Source: Akkermansiaceae bacterium (lineage in GTDB: Bacteria > Verrucomicrobiota > Verrucomicrobiia > Verrucomicrobiales > Akkermansiaceae). Taken from it: a stretch of 64,000 bases of DNA. This document shows, one piece after another, positions 54,326 through 63,193 of this stretch. Made by a program: the position numbers and the translations under genes. The stretch's first letter is position 1; each line of letters begins with the position of its first letter. A model generated the notes under the pieces. The model did no database searches. It had not been told where the DNA came from and was given only the letters and a program-made list of their open reading frames with translations. The DNA lies in NCBI GenBank assembly GCA_029866215.1, contig JARWZU010000071.1:1-64000 (forward strand), read 5' to 3'.

Positions 54326-55393
54326 TTAGACGCTGGCCTCCTCCATCCGTGGGTAGTCAGAATACCCGACTGGCCCGTCGGCGTAGAAGGTCGAGGAATC
54401 GGGTTCGTTGAGCGGCGCCCCCTTGTGGAAGCGCACGACGAGGTCCGGATTCGCGATGGCCGATTTTCCGAATGCAACGGCATCGGCCCGTCCAGTCGCA
54501 ATAGCCTCGCGTGCGCTGTCCGCCGTGAAACCCTCGTTGGCAATATAAACGCCACCAAAAGACTCCTTAAGCGACGGCCCGAGTGCTGGAGCATCGTACG
54601 ACTCGCGGGCGCAAAGGAAGGCGATCTTGCGCTTCCCGAGCTCGGACGCAGCGTGATGGAAAACCTCTGCGATCGCCGAGTCCCCCATATCATGGGCATC
54701 CCCCCGTGGCGCGAGATGCACGCCCACACGGTCGGCACCCCAAACGGACACCACGGCATCGGTGACTTCTAGCAGCAATCTAGCACGATTTTCAATCGAC
54801 CCGCCGTAAGTATCGGTCCGGTGATTGGTCGAGTCCTGCAAGAACTGATCGATCAGATACCCGTTGGCCCCGTGAATCTCCACGCCATCGAACCCGGCCG
54901 CTTTCGCCTGGGTCGCAGCGTGATGGTAGTCTGCGATGATGCCAGCGATTTCATGAGTTTCAAGAGCTCGCGGCGTCACGAAATCCTTCGGCGGCCGGAT
55001 CAAGCTAACCTGGCCGGCAGCGGCAATCGCGCTGGGTGCCACCGGAAGTTGGCCGTCGAGATACACCGGGTCAGAAATCCGCCCGACGTGCCAAAGTTGC
55101 AACAAGATCGTTCCACCCACTTGATGCACGGCGTCGGTGACGAGCTTCCAGCCGACCACCTGCTCGTCAGACCAGATGCCCGGAGTGTTTGGGTACCCGA
55201 CGCCCTGAGGAGAAATCGAGGTCGCCTCAGAAAGGATCAGGCCGAAGCTGGCACGCTGGGCGTAATACTCCGCCATGAGGAGGTTAGGCACTCGACCGGC
55301 CGAAGCTCGGCAACGAGTCAATGGGGCCATGACTATTCGGTTGGAAAGTTGTAAAGCGCCAATTTGAATCGGTTGGAATAATCGATCTAACAT
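54326..55393 (-). CDS. old yellow enzyme family NADH:flavin oxidoreductase
   Basis: The preferred ATG at 55393 gives 355 residues (MLDRLFQPIQIGALQLSNRI); an upstream ATG at 55411 adds six. Family motifs are LSNRIVMAPLTRCRA, LILSEATSISPQGVG, ILLQLWHVGRIS, GFDGVEIHGANGYLIDQFLQ with NHRTDTYGGSIENRAR, and VAFGKSAIANPDLV. The catalytic pair is usually His/Asn or His/His; HGANGYL is typical. It reduces activated alkenes or nitro compounds using NAD(P)H and FMN. It is transcribed towards the TM2 gene, in the same direction as the pirin. Confidence 0.92.
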   Translation of the reverse strand: MLDRLFQPIQIGALQLSNRIVMAPLTRCRASAGRVPNLLMAEYYAQRASFGLILSEATSISPQGVGYPNTPGIWSDEQVVGWKLVTDAVHQVGGTILLQLWHVGRISDPVYLDGQLPVAPSAIAAAGQVSLIRPPKDFVTPRALETHEIAGIIADYHHAATQAKAAGFDGVEIHGANGYLIDQFLQDSTNHRTDTYGGSIENRARLLLEVTDAVVSVWGADRVGVHLAPRGDAHDMGDSAIAEVFHHAASELGKRKIAFLCARESYDAPALGPSLKESFGGVYIANEGFTADSAREAIATGRADAVAFGKSAIANPDLVVRFHKGAPLNEPDSSTFYADGPVGYSDYPRMEEASV

Positions 55394-55447
55394 ATAGTTT
55401 AAGGGAATCAAGAGGTAATGAAATTCAAGCGAGTGATGGATACAAAA

Positions 55448-56164
55448 TCATTTGAGATCAAAAAGAATGGCTTCGGTATCACCCGCAGTGCCAGTGATTT
55501 CGAGGTCGCTAGGACTTTCGAGGGACGCGGCATCCCCGGCCTCTAGCAGGACGCCATTCAAAGTGAGTGATCCTTTCGCAACATGCAGCCAGAGGCCCCG
55601 CCCGTCGAGCAGCTGGTGAGTGGTCCGAGTGCCGGGTTGCAATTTCAGTAGATAGATGGACGCGTCTTGAGCGATGGACGCTGAGCCATCACGCCCGTCG
55701 AACGAAATCACCAACGTCTTCGGCTCATGCTCTTGCCCCTGCGTTGGAGTCCATTCCGTGTAAGATGGGTCCAACCCTTTTTGGTTAGGCTGAATCCAAA
55801 TTTGCAAGAAATGCGCTGGCTCGGTGGCAGAGGGATTGAACTCAGAATGCTGAACGCCCGATCCAGCTCGCATCAACTGAATTTCGCCGGGCATCAACAC
55901 GCGGCTATTTCCCATCGAGTCCTTGTGAGCAAGTTGCCCCGCAAGCACATATGAGAAAATTTCCATATCGCGATGAGGATGGCTGGGAAATCCCCCACCA
56001 CCGGCGACTCGGTCGTCATTGATCACGCGCAGCGACCGAAAGCCCATGTGCTTCGGATCGTAGTAATCCCCAAAAGAAAACGTGTGCCAGCTGTCTAACC
56101 AACCGTGATTTGCATGACCACGCTGACCCGCGCGACGGATAGTGAAATTCAATTCAGGATTCAT
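55448..56164 (-). CDS. pirin-family protein
   Basis: From the ATG at 56164 the product is 238 residues; an ATG two codons upstream is also possible. A bicupin of the pirin/YhhW type: DSWHTFSFGDYYDPKHMGF, FPSHPHRDMEIFSYVLAG with the metal-binding His residues, and AGSGVQHSEFNPSA. YhhW-type pirins have quercetin dioxygenase activity in vitro, but the cellular role is unclear. It lies 36 bases upstream of the old-yellow-enzyme ORF, in the same direction. Confidence 0.9.
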   Translation of the reverse strand: MNPELNFTIRRAGQRGHANHGWLDSWHTFSFGDYYDPKHMGFRSLRVINDDRVAGGGGFPSHPHRDMEIFSYVLAGQLAHKDSMGNSRVLMPGEIQLMRAGSGVQHSEFNPSATEPAHFLQIWIQPNQKGLDPSYTEWTPTQGQEHEPKTLVISFDGRDGSASIAQDASIYLLKLQPGTRTTHQLLDGRGLWLHVAKGSLTLNGVLLEAGDAASLESPSDLEITGTAGDTEAILFDLK

Positions 56165-56209
56165 ACTCAAACCATAACCACAAACAACGCCATGCCCACC
56201 CCCAATTTC

Positions 56210-58000
56210 TCAATCCAACAATTCGGGGTAATGCTTGCGTGCCAGCGACAGCGATAGATCAAGAACCCCCTGACTCCGATGGTGGCGGAGAGCCTCATCC
56301 GCCATCGCCGCACACTCCGCGTGACTCAGTGAGCGGATTGCATGGCCCACGCGCGGCACTTGCTGCGGTCCCACCGATAACTCTTCAACCCCAAGACCCA
56401 ACAACAAGGGAGTTAGGCGAATATCGCCTGCCATTTCGCCGCAGATTCCCGTCCAAATTCCATTGTGGTTGGCGGCATCGATCGTGTGCTTGATCAAGCG
56501 GATGACCGCTGGGTGAGTCGGGCGATAGAGATCCGCCACGTGCGGATTCACTCGGTCTGCAGCGACCGTGTACTGGATGAGATCATTGGTGCCGATCGAG
56601 AAAAAATCGACCTCGGGTGCGAGCAAGTCCGCGCAAAGAGCGGCGGCAGGCACCTCCACCATGATTCCCACCGGAAGATCGTGATCAAAGGGAACACCTT
56701 CTGAATCCAACTCGTCCATGCAGCGGCGGACGATCTCCTTGCAGCGCAGCACCTCCGACAAACCGGAAATCATCGGGAACATCACCGCGACTTTACCCAA
56801 GGAGCTGGCTCGTAAGATGGCACGGATTTGCTCGCGAAACATGGCAGGACGAGCGAGCGAAACCCGGATTCCACGCCAACCGAGAAATGGGTTTGGCTCA
56901 ATGTCAGTGAGAGGCTCAACCGGCAGTTTATCCCCTCCGGCGTCAAGTGTCCGAATGATCACCGAATGCGGCGCCATCTCACGGGAAACCCGCGAATAGA
57001 CTTCTGCCTGCCGAGACTCGTTGGGCATCTCCTCACTATTGAGTAACAAAAATTCGGTTCGATAAAGTCCGATGCCCTTGGCACCGCTGCGCTTCACGAG
57101 TGGCAACTCATCGATCAACTCAATGTTCGCAGAAACCGTGAGCGGGCGGCCATCCACCGTCTCCGTCGCCGCTCCGCGCATGGCATCCAATGAGCTACGA
57201 ACCTTCTCCTTGGCCAGCATCAGCGTCCGATAGCGTGCCAAGGTCTCGGGCGAGGGATGCAAGATCAACTTACCCGCGTAGCCATCCAAAATCGATGGCG
57301 TGAGGGCGATGATATCGATGACCGCGGCATTGAGTCCGACCACTGCAGGAATGCCAAACGCTCTTGCTAGAATCGCCGTGTGGGAATTGACGCTGCCTTG
57401 TTCGGTCGCAAATCCAGTGACGTGCCGACGTTGCATCGAGGCGGTTTCCGTCGGCGCAAGATCATAAGCCACCAACACGTGATACTCAGGAGCCCCGGGT
57501 TGGCGAACATCGCCATCGATGTTAAAATTCCTCAACACCCGCTGAGCCACGTCCTCGATGTCAGCCGTGCGTTCACGCAGGTAGGGATCTTGGATCCGCC
57601 TCATCGCCTCGAGGAAATTTTGCATCACCGCGTAAAACGCATACTCCGCATTTTGCAGTCGGCGTTCGATGGCGAGGATCACGCGATCCACCACCGAGCG
57701 ATCTTCAAGAATCATGATGTGCGCCTCGAAAATCCCGCTTTCATTATCGCCGGACAAATCCTCGAGGCGGCTTTGGAGTTCGATGAGTTGCCGCTTCGTT
57801 ACCTCGAGTGATTGAAGAAACCGCTCGCTTTCGTGTGCGACCTCCGACTCCTGAATTTCATAAACTTCCGGCGGAGAAAACCCGCGCGCAACCACCTGGA
57901 CCGGAGCGATGGCGATCCCGGGAGACGCGGGAATCCCCTCGTGAATCGTCTCTCGTACATCATCGATACCGCGCATCATCTTTCCGCATAGTGGTTCCAT
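56210..58000 (-). CDS. ptsI: phosphoenolpyruvate-protein phosphotransferase (PTS enzyme I)
   Basis: From the ATG at 58000 the product is 596 residues; the frame is open to 58048, and an ATG at 57979 (MMRGIDDVRE) is also possible. The HPr-binding domain begins EGIPASPGIAIAPVQ. The phospho-His site is EQGSVNSHTAILARAFGIPA. The PEP-binding barrel has GIGLYRTEFLLLNSEEMPNE, PFLGWRGIRVSLARP, VGIMVEVPAAALCADLLA, FFSIGTNDLIQYT and GICGEMAGDIRLTPLLLG. It transfers phosphate from PEP to HPr. No HPr or sugar permease is in this window, so a regulatory PTS is as likely as sugar uptake. Confidence 0.92.
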   Translation of the reverse strand: MEPLCGKMMRGIDDVRETIHEGIPASPGIAIAPVQVVARGFSPPEVYEIQESEVAHESERFLQSLEVTKRQLIELQSRLEDLSGDNESGIFEAHIMILEDRSVVDRVILAIERRLQNAEYAFYAVMQNFLEAMRRIQDPYLRERTADIEDVAQRVLRNFNIDGDVRQPGAPEYHVLVAYDLAPTETASMQRRHVTGFATEQGSVNSHTAILARAFGIPAVVGLNAAVIDIIALTPSILDGYAGKLILHPSPETLARYRTLMLAKEKVRSSLDAMRGAATETVDGRPLTVSANIELIDELPLVKRSGAKGIGLYRTEFLLLNSEEMPNESRQAEVYSRVSREMAPHSVIIRTLDAGGDKLPVEPLTDIEPNPFLGWRGIRVSLARPAMFREQIRAILRASSLGKVAVMFPMISGLSEVLRCKEIVRRCMDELDSEGVPFDHDLPVGIMVEVPAAALCADLLAPEVDFFSIGTNDLIQYTVAADRVNPHVADLYRPTHPAVIRLIKHTIDAANHNGIWTGICGEMAGDIRLTPLLLGLGVEELSVGPQQVPRVGHAIRSLSHAECAAMADEALRHHRSQGVLDLSLSLARKHYPELLD

Positions 58001-58106
58001 CAGGGGTAATGATTCAAGACACAAATTGCCAACCGCAGGCACACCCACTCTAACGATTCCTGAAACTCACAGTTGCCAATTCTCGATCCCGTGCAATTCT
58101 TACCAA

Positions 58107-58616
58107 ATGAAACGCATTGCCCAGCTCCTCACCGCCGCCTCCGCGAGTGTTTTTGCCAGTCACGCACAGGCCGAACCGATCGCTTTAGGCGCGCCACTCC
58201 CGGCAATTGCTCAGCAAAACCAAAATGGTGAGCTGGTCAAATTGGCCGAGGCGGGCGCAAATGGATACACACTCGTTTATTTTTACCCCAAGGCCGATAC
58301 CCCCGGTTGCACCAAACAGGCCTGTAGCCTCCGAGACTCTTACGCGACGCTTACCCAGAAGGGTGTCAAAATTTTTGGCGTGAGCGCAGACAAGGTCGCT
58401 TCGCAAAAGGCCTTCAAGGACAAATACAACCTGCCCTTCGACTTGCTTGCCGACTCCGATGCGAAGGTGACCAGCTCGTTCGGAGTGCCCACCACCCTGG
58501 GATTTGCCAAGCGCCAGGCCTATTTGTTCAAAGACGGAAAGCTCGTCTGGAGCGACACCAGCGCCTCGACCGAAAAACAGGCGGAAGACGTCCTGAAATT
58601 CATCGCGACGCAGTAA
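58107..58616 (+). CDS. exported Bcp-type peroxiredoxin
   Basis: The ATG at 58107 gives 169 residues with a signal peptide (cleavage near SHAQAEPIA). [20 protein letters not shown] holds the peroxidatic Cys and a second Cys five residues later, as in Bcp/Prx[19 protein letters not shown] and [20 protein letters not shown] are also conserved. It reduces peroxides, here probably in the periplasm. The reductant is unknown. It is divergent from ptsI; an upstream frame start at 58026 overlaps that gene and is unlikely. Confidence 0.9.
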   Translation: MKRIAQLLTAASASVFASHAQAEPIALGAPLPAIAQQNQNGELVKLAEAGANGYTLVYFYPKADTPGCTKQACSLRDSYATLTQKGVKIFGVSADKVASQKAFKDKYNLPFDLLADSDAKVTSSFGVPTTLGFAKRQAYLFKDGKLVWSDTSASTEKQAEDVLKFIATQ

Positions 58617-58729
58617 AATACGATTTTGGGAGTGATTCGGCGGCAGCGGCCCCGCGCTTTTTGGACCTAGTCCCGACCTTCCTCACCCTTCCCGCTTGCC
58701 CAAGGCCGCTCGATGTCTACCCTTCGGGC

Positions 58730-59818
58730 ATGTCTTCCACGTTTGGCCAAGTTTTTCGCATCCACACTTTCGGCGAGTCACATGGCGGCGGAGTCGGTGT
58801 CATCATCGACGGCTGCCCCCCACGCATCGCGGTTTCCCAGGAGCAAATCCAGCACGAGCTCGACCGTCGCCGGCCCGGCCAGTCGGAAATCGTCACCCCG
58901 CGCAAGGAGGCGGATACCGCCGAAATTCTCTCTGGCCTCCAAGATGGGGTCACACTGGGATCACCGATCGCCATCGTCGTCCGCAACACCGACCAACGTC
59001 CGGGTGCCTACGATGAAATGGCCGTGAAATACCGCCCCAGCCACGCGGACTACACCTACGACGCCAAATATGGCATCCGCTCAGCCTCGGGCGGTGGTCG
59101 GGCCTCAGCCCGCGAAACCATCGGCCGGGTCGCCGCTGCCGCCGTTGCACGCCAAGTGCTCGACTCGCTCCACCCAGGCATCGAGGTCCTCGCATGGGTC
59201 AAATCAATTCAAGAACTCACCGCCGACGTCGACCCAGAAGCCATCACCGCCGAAACCATCGAATCAAACATCGTCCGCACCGGCGACCCTGCAATGGCTG
59301 AGCCGATGATCGCGCGCATCAAGGCGATTCGCAGCGATGGAAACTCGGTGGGCGGCGTGATCGAGTGCGTGATTCGCAATTGCCCCGCTGGCCTTGGCGA
59401 ACCGATCTTTGACAAGCTGGAGGCCGACCTCGCAAAAGCAATGCTCTCGCTGCCCGCAACCAAGGGCTTCGAGATCGGCTCTGGCTTCTCGGGCACGCTC
59501 CTAACCGGCCGCGAACACAACGATGCCTTCCGCATGATCGATGGCAAAGTCCGCACGCTCACCAACCGCTCTGGCGGCATTCAAGGTGGGATTTCTAACG
59601 GCGAAACCATTCTTTTCCGCGTCGCCTTTAAGCCCACCGCCACCATCATGAGCAATCAGGAAACGGTCACCTCCGACGGCGAAAATACCGAGCTCCAAGG
59701 CCGCGGCCGCCACGATGCATGCGTGCTTCCTCGCGCCGTCCCAATCGTCGAGGCAATGGCCACCCTTGTGCTAACAGACCATTTGTTGAGACAACACGCC
59801 ATCCAACCGATTTCCTAA
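58730..59818 (+). CDS. aroC: chorismate synthase AroC
   Basis: The ATG at 58730 gives 362 residues with the family opening [20 protein letters not shown]; the frame is open from 58661, but those residues are not conserved. [49 protein letters not shown] and [20 protein letters not shown], then KPTATI, are the AroC signatures. It makes chorismate from 5-enolpyruvylshikimate-3-phosphate with reduced FMN, the last step of the shikimate pathway. The gene downstream starts 26 bases after it. Confidence 0.96.
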   Translation: MSSTFGQVFRIHTFGESHGGGVGVIIDGCPPRIAVSQEQIQHELDRRRPGQSEIVTPRKEADTAEILSGLQDGVTLGSPIAIVVRNTDQRPGAYDEMAVKYRPSHADYTYDAKYGIRSASGGGRASARETIGRVAAAAVARQVLDSLHPGIEVLAWVKSIQELTADVDPEAITAETIESNIVRTGDPAMAEPMIARIKAIRSDGNSVGGVIECVIRNCPAGLGEPIFDKLEADLAKAMLSLPATKGFEIGSGFSGTLLTGREHNDAFRMIDGKVRTLTNRSGGIQGGISNGETILFRVAFKPTATIMSNQETVTSDGENTELQGRGRHDACVLPRAVPIVEAMATLVLTDHLLRQHAIQPIS

Positions 59819-59844
59819 CCGAAACCCAAAGCATCTTGGGAACC

Positions 59845-60639
59845 ATGTCCCTCACCTCGATTCCCCAACTCAGCCTAGGTGCCGCGGTCATGGTCGTCTT
59901 CGCGCTGTGTGCAGGGGTGATTCTTTTTAAACGCGTGGCAAGGATCGTGATGGGAACGCTCACGGTCGCCGCAAGCGCATGGATCGCATTTCAACTCTGG
60001 CAGCAAGCGCCAGACCTCGCAGTGCAATTGACCGGCAAGCCCAACGCATGGATCACGAATGGATTTCCCATCTGCACTTTCATCACCTCGATCGTGGTCA
60101 TTCGTAAAATCGGTGGAATCCTCGTACGTCCCTTCGGAGGTGCGGATGACGAGGATCGCCCGCGCTCCGCATTCAGCATCGCATTCGGCTTGTTGATGGC
60201 GCTCATCCCCGCAGCCGTGATCTCGCTGGCGGGCATCGCATTCATCCACTACAGCGGTTCGGTCGAAGAAATCCGCCAAAACTCACGAAACCAAAAATCG
60301 CCAACCATTCACTCAGAGCCGAATCGATGGATGCAAAATCTAAAAACTGGCATCGAAGCCGCCGTCCCCGCGAGCTGGCTCAAAGCCGTTGACCCCTACG
60401 CAGAGCCCTCACGCCTCGCCCTGGCCAAGCTCATCACCGCCAAGTCCCAGGCCCCGTTGAAGCCAGTGATCAATCCTAAAACCGGACGCCCGATCCCGCG
60501 TGCCATCATCGTCGAGGATCCAGAGCTTCAAAAGCTTGCCCGGGATGGGAAGTTCGGCACACTCCTGCGGCATCCTCTACTGACCAAAGCGCTCGCCGAC
60601 CCCAACATCAAGAAACTCCTCCACGAAATCGGCTTCTGA
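59845..60639 (+). CDS. membrane protein of unknown function
   Basis: The ATG at 59845 gives 264 residues. Two or three membrane segments lie in the first half (SLGAAVMVVFALCAGVILF, VMGTLTVAASAWIAFQLW, and LLMALIPAAVISLAGIAFIH near 110-130). The C-terminal half is soluble and basic, with EPSRLALAKLITAKSQAPLK and VEDPELQKLARDGKFGTLLR. The topology recalls CvpA-like proteins, but I see no clear signature. It lies between aroC and gatB in the same direction and may be co-transcribed with them. Confidence 0.7.
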   Translation: MSLTSIPQLSLGAAVMVVFALCAGVILFKRVARIVMGTLTVAASAWIAFQLWQQAPDLAVQLTGKPNAWITNGFPICTFITSIVVIRKIGGILVRPFGGADDEDRPRSAFSIAFGLLMALIPAAVISLAGIAFIHYSGSVEEIRQNSRNQKSPTIHSEPNRWMQNLKTGIEAAVPASWLKAVDPYAEPSRLALAKLITAKSQAPLKPVINPKTGRPIPRAIIVEDPELQKLARDGKFGTLLRHPLLTKALADPNIKKLLHEIGF

Positions 60640-60704
60640 TCCGCCATCCTATTAGAAATGGTCGCCAACATTCATTTTTCATCCTCACCTTGCTGAATCC
60701 ACCC

Positions 60705-62156
60705 ATGTCCTACCTCGTCACCATCGGCCTTGAAGTTCATTGTCAGGTCAAAACACAGACCAAAATGTTCTGTGCTTGCCGCACGTCCTTTGGCGACACA
60801 CCGAACACGCACACCTGCCCCGTTTGCCTCGGGCTGCCGGGCGCATTGCCGGTTCTCAATCAGGAAGCGATCGAGAAGACTCTCCTCACGGGACTCATGA
60901 TCGGTTGTGGCTCACCCGAAATCTCGAAGTGGGATCGCAAAAATTATTTCTATCCGGACATGCCGAAGAACTACCAAACGACGCAGATGGAGCTCCCGCT
61001 CTGCATCGGTGGAGGCGTGCCACTTTACGATCATTGCTACCCGACCGATGCCCGCAAGTTGATCGCCAACCCTAACAAGACCGTTCGCCTCAACCGGATT
61101 CACTTGGAAGAAGACGTCGCAAAATCCACCCACCTCGGCAACTCGTCATTGATCGACTTCAACCGCGCGGGCACACCGCTCATGGAGATTGTGACTGAGC
61201 CTGATCTTGAGTCCGGCGAAGAAGCCTTTGCCTATGTCCGCTCGCTTCAGATGATCCTCCAGCAGGGCGGCGTGTCCGATGCAGACATGGAAAAAGGCCA
61301 GTTGCGGTGCGACGTGAACATCTCGCTGCGCAAAAATCCACAAGATCCACTGGGCCAAAAAGTCGAACTCAAAAACCTCAACTCGATCTCCGCGATCCGC
61401 CGGGCCATCCATTTCGAAATCCAGCGCCAAACGGAAGAACTCGACCGTGGGATTCCACAAATCCAGTCGACCCGACGCTGGGACGACGACCGTGGCGAAA
61501 CCCAAATGATGCGGACCAAAGAGGATGCACACGATTACCGCTACTTCTCGTGCCCCGATCTCCTGCCGATTCAAACTGAACCTTTGTTAGAAAAAGTCCG
61601 CCCGCTCATTCCGGAACTTCCGCACGAACTCGCCAATCGCTTCGAGCAGGACTTCGGCGTGACCGCCTATGACGCCGAGGTGCTTTCCTCCGACAAGGCC
61701 TTGGCCGCCTATTTTGAGGCAGTCACCGCCCCAACGATCCCTGGAAAAAAGGTTGCGAATTTCATCATCAACAACCTGTTAGGAATTCTCAACGAACACT
61801 CTCTCAGCATTCTGGACTGCCCGGTGCCGCCTGAAAAAATCCGTGCACTCTTGACCCTAACCGAAAATGGCACGCTGGCAGCCAGCCAGGCCCGTGAGGT
61901 GTTCACGGTGATGTTTGTCGAGCCAGCCCAAGACCCCGGCGCCATCGCCGACCGTTTGGGCTTCAAGCCCGCTGAGGCCGGTGAACTCGAAGGACTCTGC
62001 GATGCGGTCATCGCCAACAACCCGAGCGAGGTCGCAGCGGTCAGGGCGGGCAACGAAAAGCTGCTCAATTTCCTCACCGGCCAAGTCATGAAGTCCGCGA
62101 CGACCAAGCCGAATCCAAAACTCGTCACCGAGATGCTCCGAGCCAAACTCGCTTAA
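60705..62156 (+). CDS. gatB: Asp-tRNA(Asn)/Glu-tRNA(Gln) amidotransferase subunit B
   Basis: The ATG at 60705 gives 483 residues. The opening YLVTIGLEVHCQVKTQTKMF, the Cys pairs in CACRTSFG and HTCPVCLGLPGALPVLN, the FYPDMPKNYQTTQMELPLC block and IDFNRAGTPLMEIVTEPDL are the GatB catalytic domain. The C-terminal YqeY-like helical part ends VKSATTKPNPKLVTEMLR in outline. With GatA and GatC it amidates misacylated Glu-tRNA(Gln) or Asp-tRNA(Asn). Neither gatA nor gatC is in this window. Confidence 0.96.
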   Translation: MSYLVTIGLEVHCQVKTQTKMFCACRTSFGDTPNTHTCPVCLGLPGALPVLNQEAIEKTLLTGLMIGCGSPEISKWDRKNYFYPDMPKNYQTTQMELPLCIGGGVPLYDHCYPTDARKLIANPNKTVRLNRIHLEEDVAKSTHLGNSSLIDFNRAGTPLMEIVTEPDLESGEEAFAYVRSLQMILQQGGVSDADMEKGQLRCDVNISLRKNPQDPLGQKVELKNLNSISAIRRAIHFEIQRQTEELDRGIPQIQSTRRWDDDRGETQMMRTKEDAHDYRYFSCPDLLPIQTEPLLEKVRPLIPELPHELANRFEQDFGVTAYDAEVLSSDKALAAYFEAVTAPTIPGKKVANFIINNLLGILNEHSLSILDCPVPPEKIRALLTLTENGTLAASQAREVFTVMFVEPAQDPGAIADRLGFKPAEAGELEGLCDAVIANNPSEVAAVRAGNEKLLNFLTGQVMKSATTKPNPKLVTEMLRAKLA

Positions 62157-62250
62157 AAACGCGGCACTTGTGGAAAATTTCCCCGACTTGCCTAGGTGCC
62201 ACACGCCTTCAGGGTTGCCTTTCTGGCGTGAGCGGTTATCAAGCGGCGCG

Positions 62251-62433
62251 ATGAAACCACTCTCCATCTTGCTCCTCACCCTTTCGCTTGCCGCCGTTTC
62301 CTGTGAACGCCACGAGTTTGATGGCCCCCAAGGCACCAAACAACTCAATCAACACCACGCCGATGCTGCCAAACATGGTGAACACACCGATGAGGCTGCG
62401 CACGGCGAGCACGCTGAAAAAGCGGAACATTGA
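62251..62433 (+). CDS. small His-rich lipoprotein
   Basis: The ATG at 62251 gives 60 residues: a short hydrophobic leader (MKPLSILLLTLSLAAVSC) whose Cys18 is the probable lipidation site. A 40-residue polar tail follows with eight His, mostly in HxxH-like spacings (NQHHADAAKHGEHTDEAAHG), alternating with Ala/Glu. It may bind metal ions such as Zn, Ni or Cu in the envelope; this is inferred from composition. It stands between gatB and the convergent reductase gene. Confidence 0.65.
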   Translation: MKPLSILLLTLSLAAVSCERHEFDGPQGTKQLNQHHADAAKHGEHTDEAAHGEHAEKAEH

Positions 62434-62442
62434 TCGCCCCCT

Positions 62443-63072
62443 TCAGCGGCGCCGCGTGTAGCTCACAAAGCACTCGCCAAGCTCAGGCCTTGCGTCGAAG
62501 TGACTGATTTGAAATTCCAAGGCACTCGGCAGGTACTCGGCAGGAATCCCTGTGGCAGTCCTCGCCAACTGACCTCCAAAAACCGTATGCCCGGCTAACG
62601 TGACGTGAAATTCGTCGATCACGTCAAGCACCGCCAACTCGCGGATGAGCTGCCCCCCACCCTCACAGTGAAGGTGCTCGACCCCTTCATCCGCGGCCAA
62701 CGTGTGCAGAAATTCAGGCAAGGTCGCTCGATGCACCGCCACCCTCGGGTCAATCTGCCCTCGCGGCTCATCGGTCACCAGCAGGTGAATCGCACCACCA
62801 TCCTTGGAGAAAATCGGGTGCACCAGATCGAGTTCACCGCCGCGTGAAACAATGCAACGCAGGGGCTGCCGCGTCCTTCCCGGCACCGTGAGTGTCATCC
62901 GATCCGCCTCCAACGTACCCCGCCCCACCAGAATCGCATCGGCAGATTCCCGCAGTTCGAGCAACCGCGCGTGATCCATGGCCGATGTCCAGCCCGACGC
63001 AACACCGGCCACCGACGTGATCTTTCCATCCGCCGAGACCGCAAGATTGGTGGAAATTCGAGGTCGTAACAT
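62443..63072 (-). CDS. RibD C-terminal-domain / dihydrofolate-reductase-like reductase
   Basis: The 209-residue protein has the RibD reductase fold: RISTNLAVSADGKITS at the N-terminus, MDHARLLELRESADAILVGRGTLEADR (quoted in part: RESADAILVGRGTLEADR), and HLHCEGGGQLIRELAVLDVI with the nucleotide-binding glycines. There is no deaminase domain, so it is a stand-alone reductase. It could serve riboflavin synthesis (reducing the pyrimidine intermediate with NADPH) or be a related enzyme. It is divergent from the transporter gene at 63194. Confidence 0.85.
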   Translation of the reverse strand: MLRPRISTNLAVSADGKITSVAGVASGWTSAMDHARLLELRESADAILVGRGTLEADRMTLTVPGRTRQPLRCIVSRGGELDLVHPIFSKDGGAIHLLVTDEPRGQIDPRVAVHRATLPEFLHTLAADEGVEHLHCEGGGQLIRELAVLDVIDEFHVTLAGHTVFGGQLARTATGIPAEYLPSALEFQISHFDARPELGECFVSYTRRR

Positions 63073-63193
63073 GCTTCAAAGTGTAGCTATTCTCGCAAAT
63101 TTGCAAGAAATCCACTCACCCCCCTTATCCTAGCCTTGCCAAATCCCATCGCGCAGTACACTGAGCGGCCGCCAAAAACCTAGCCCCCGAACC

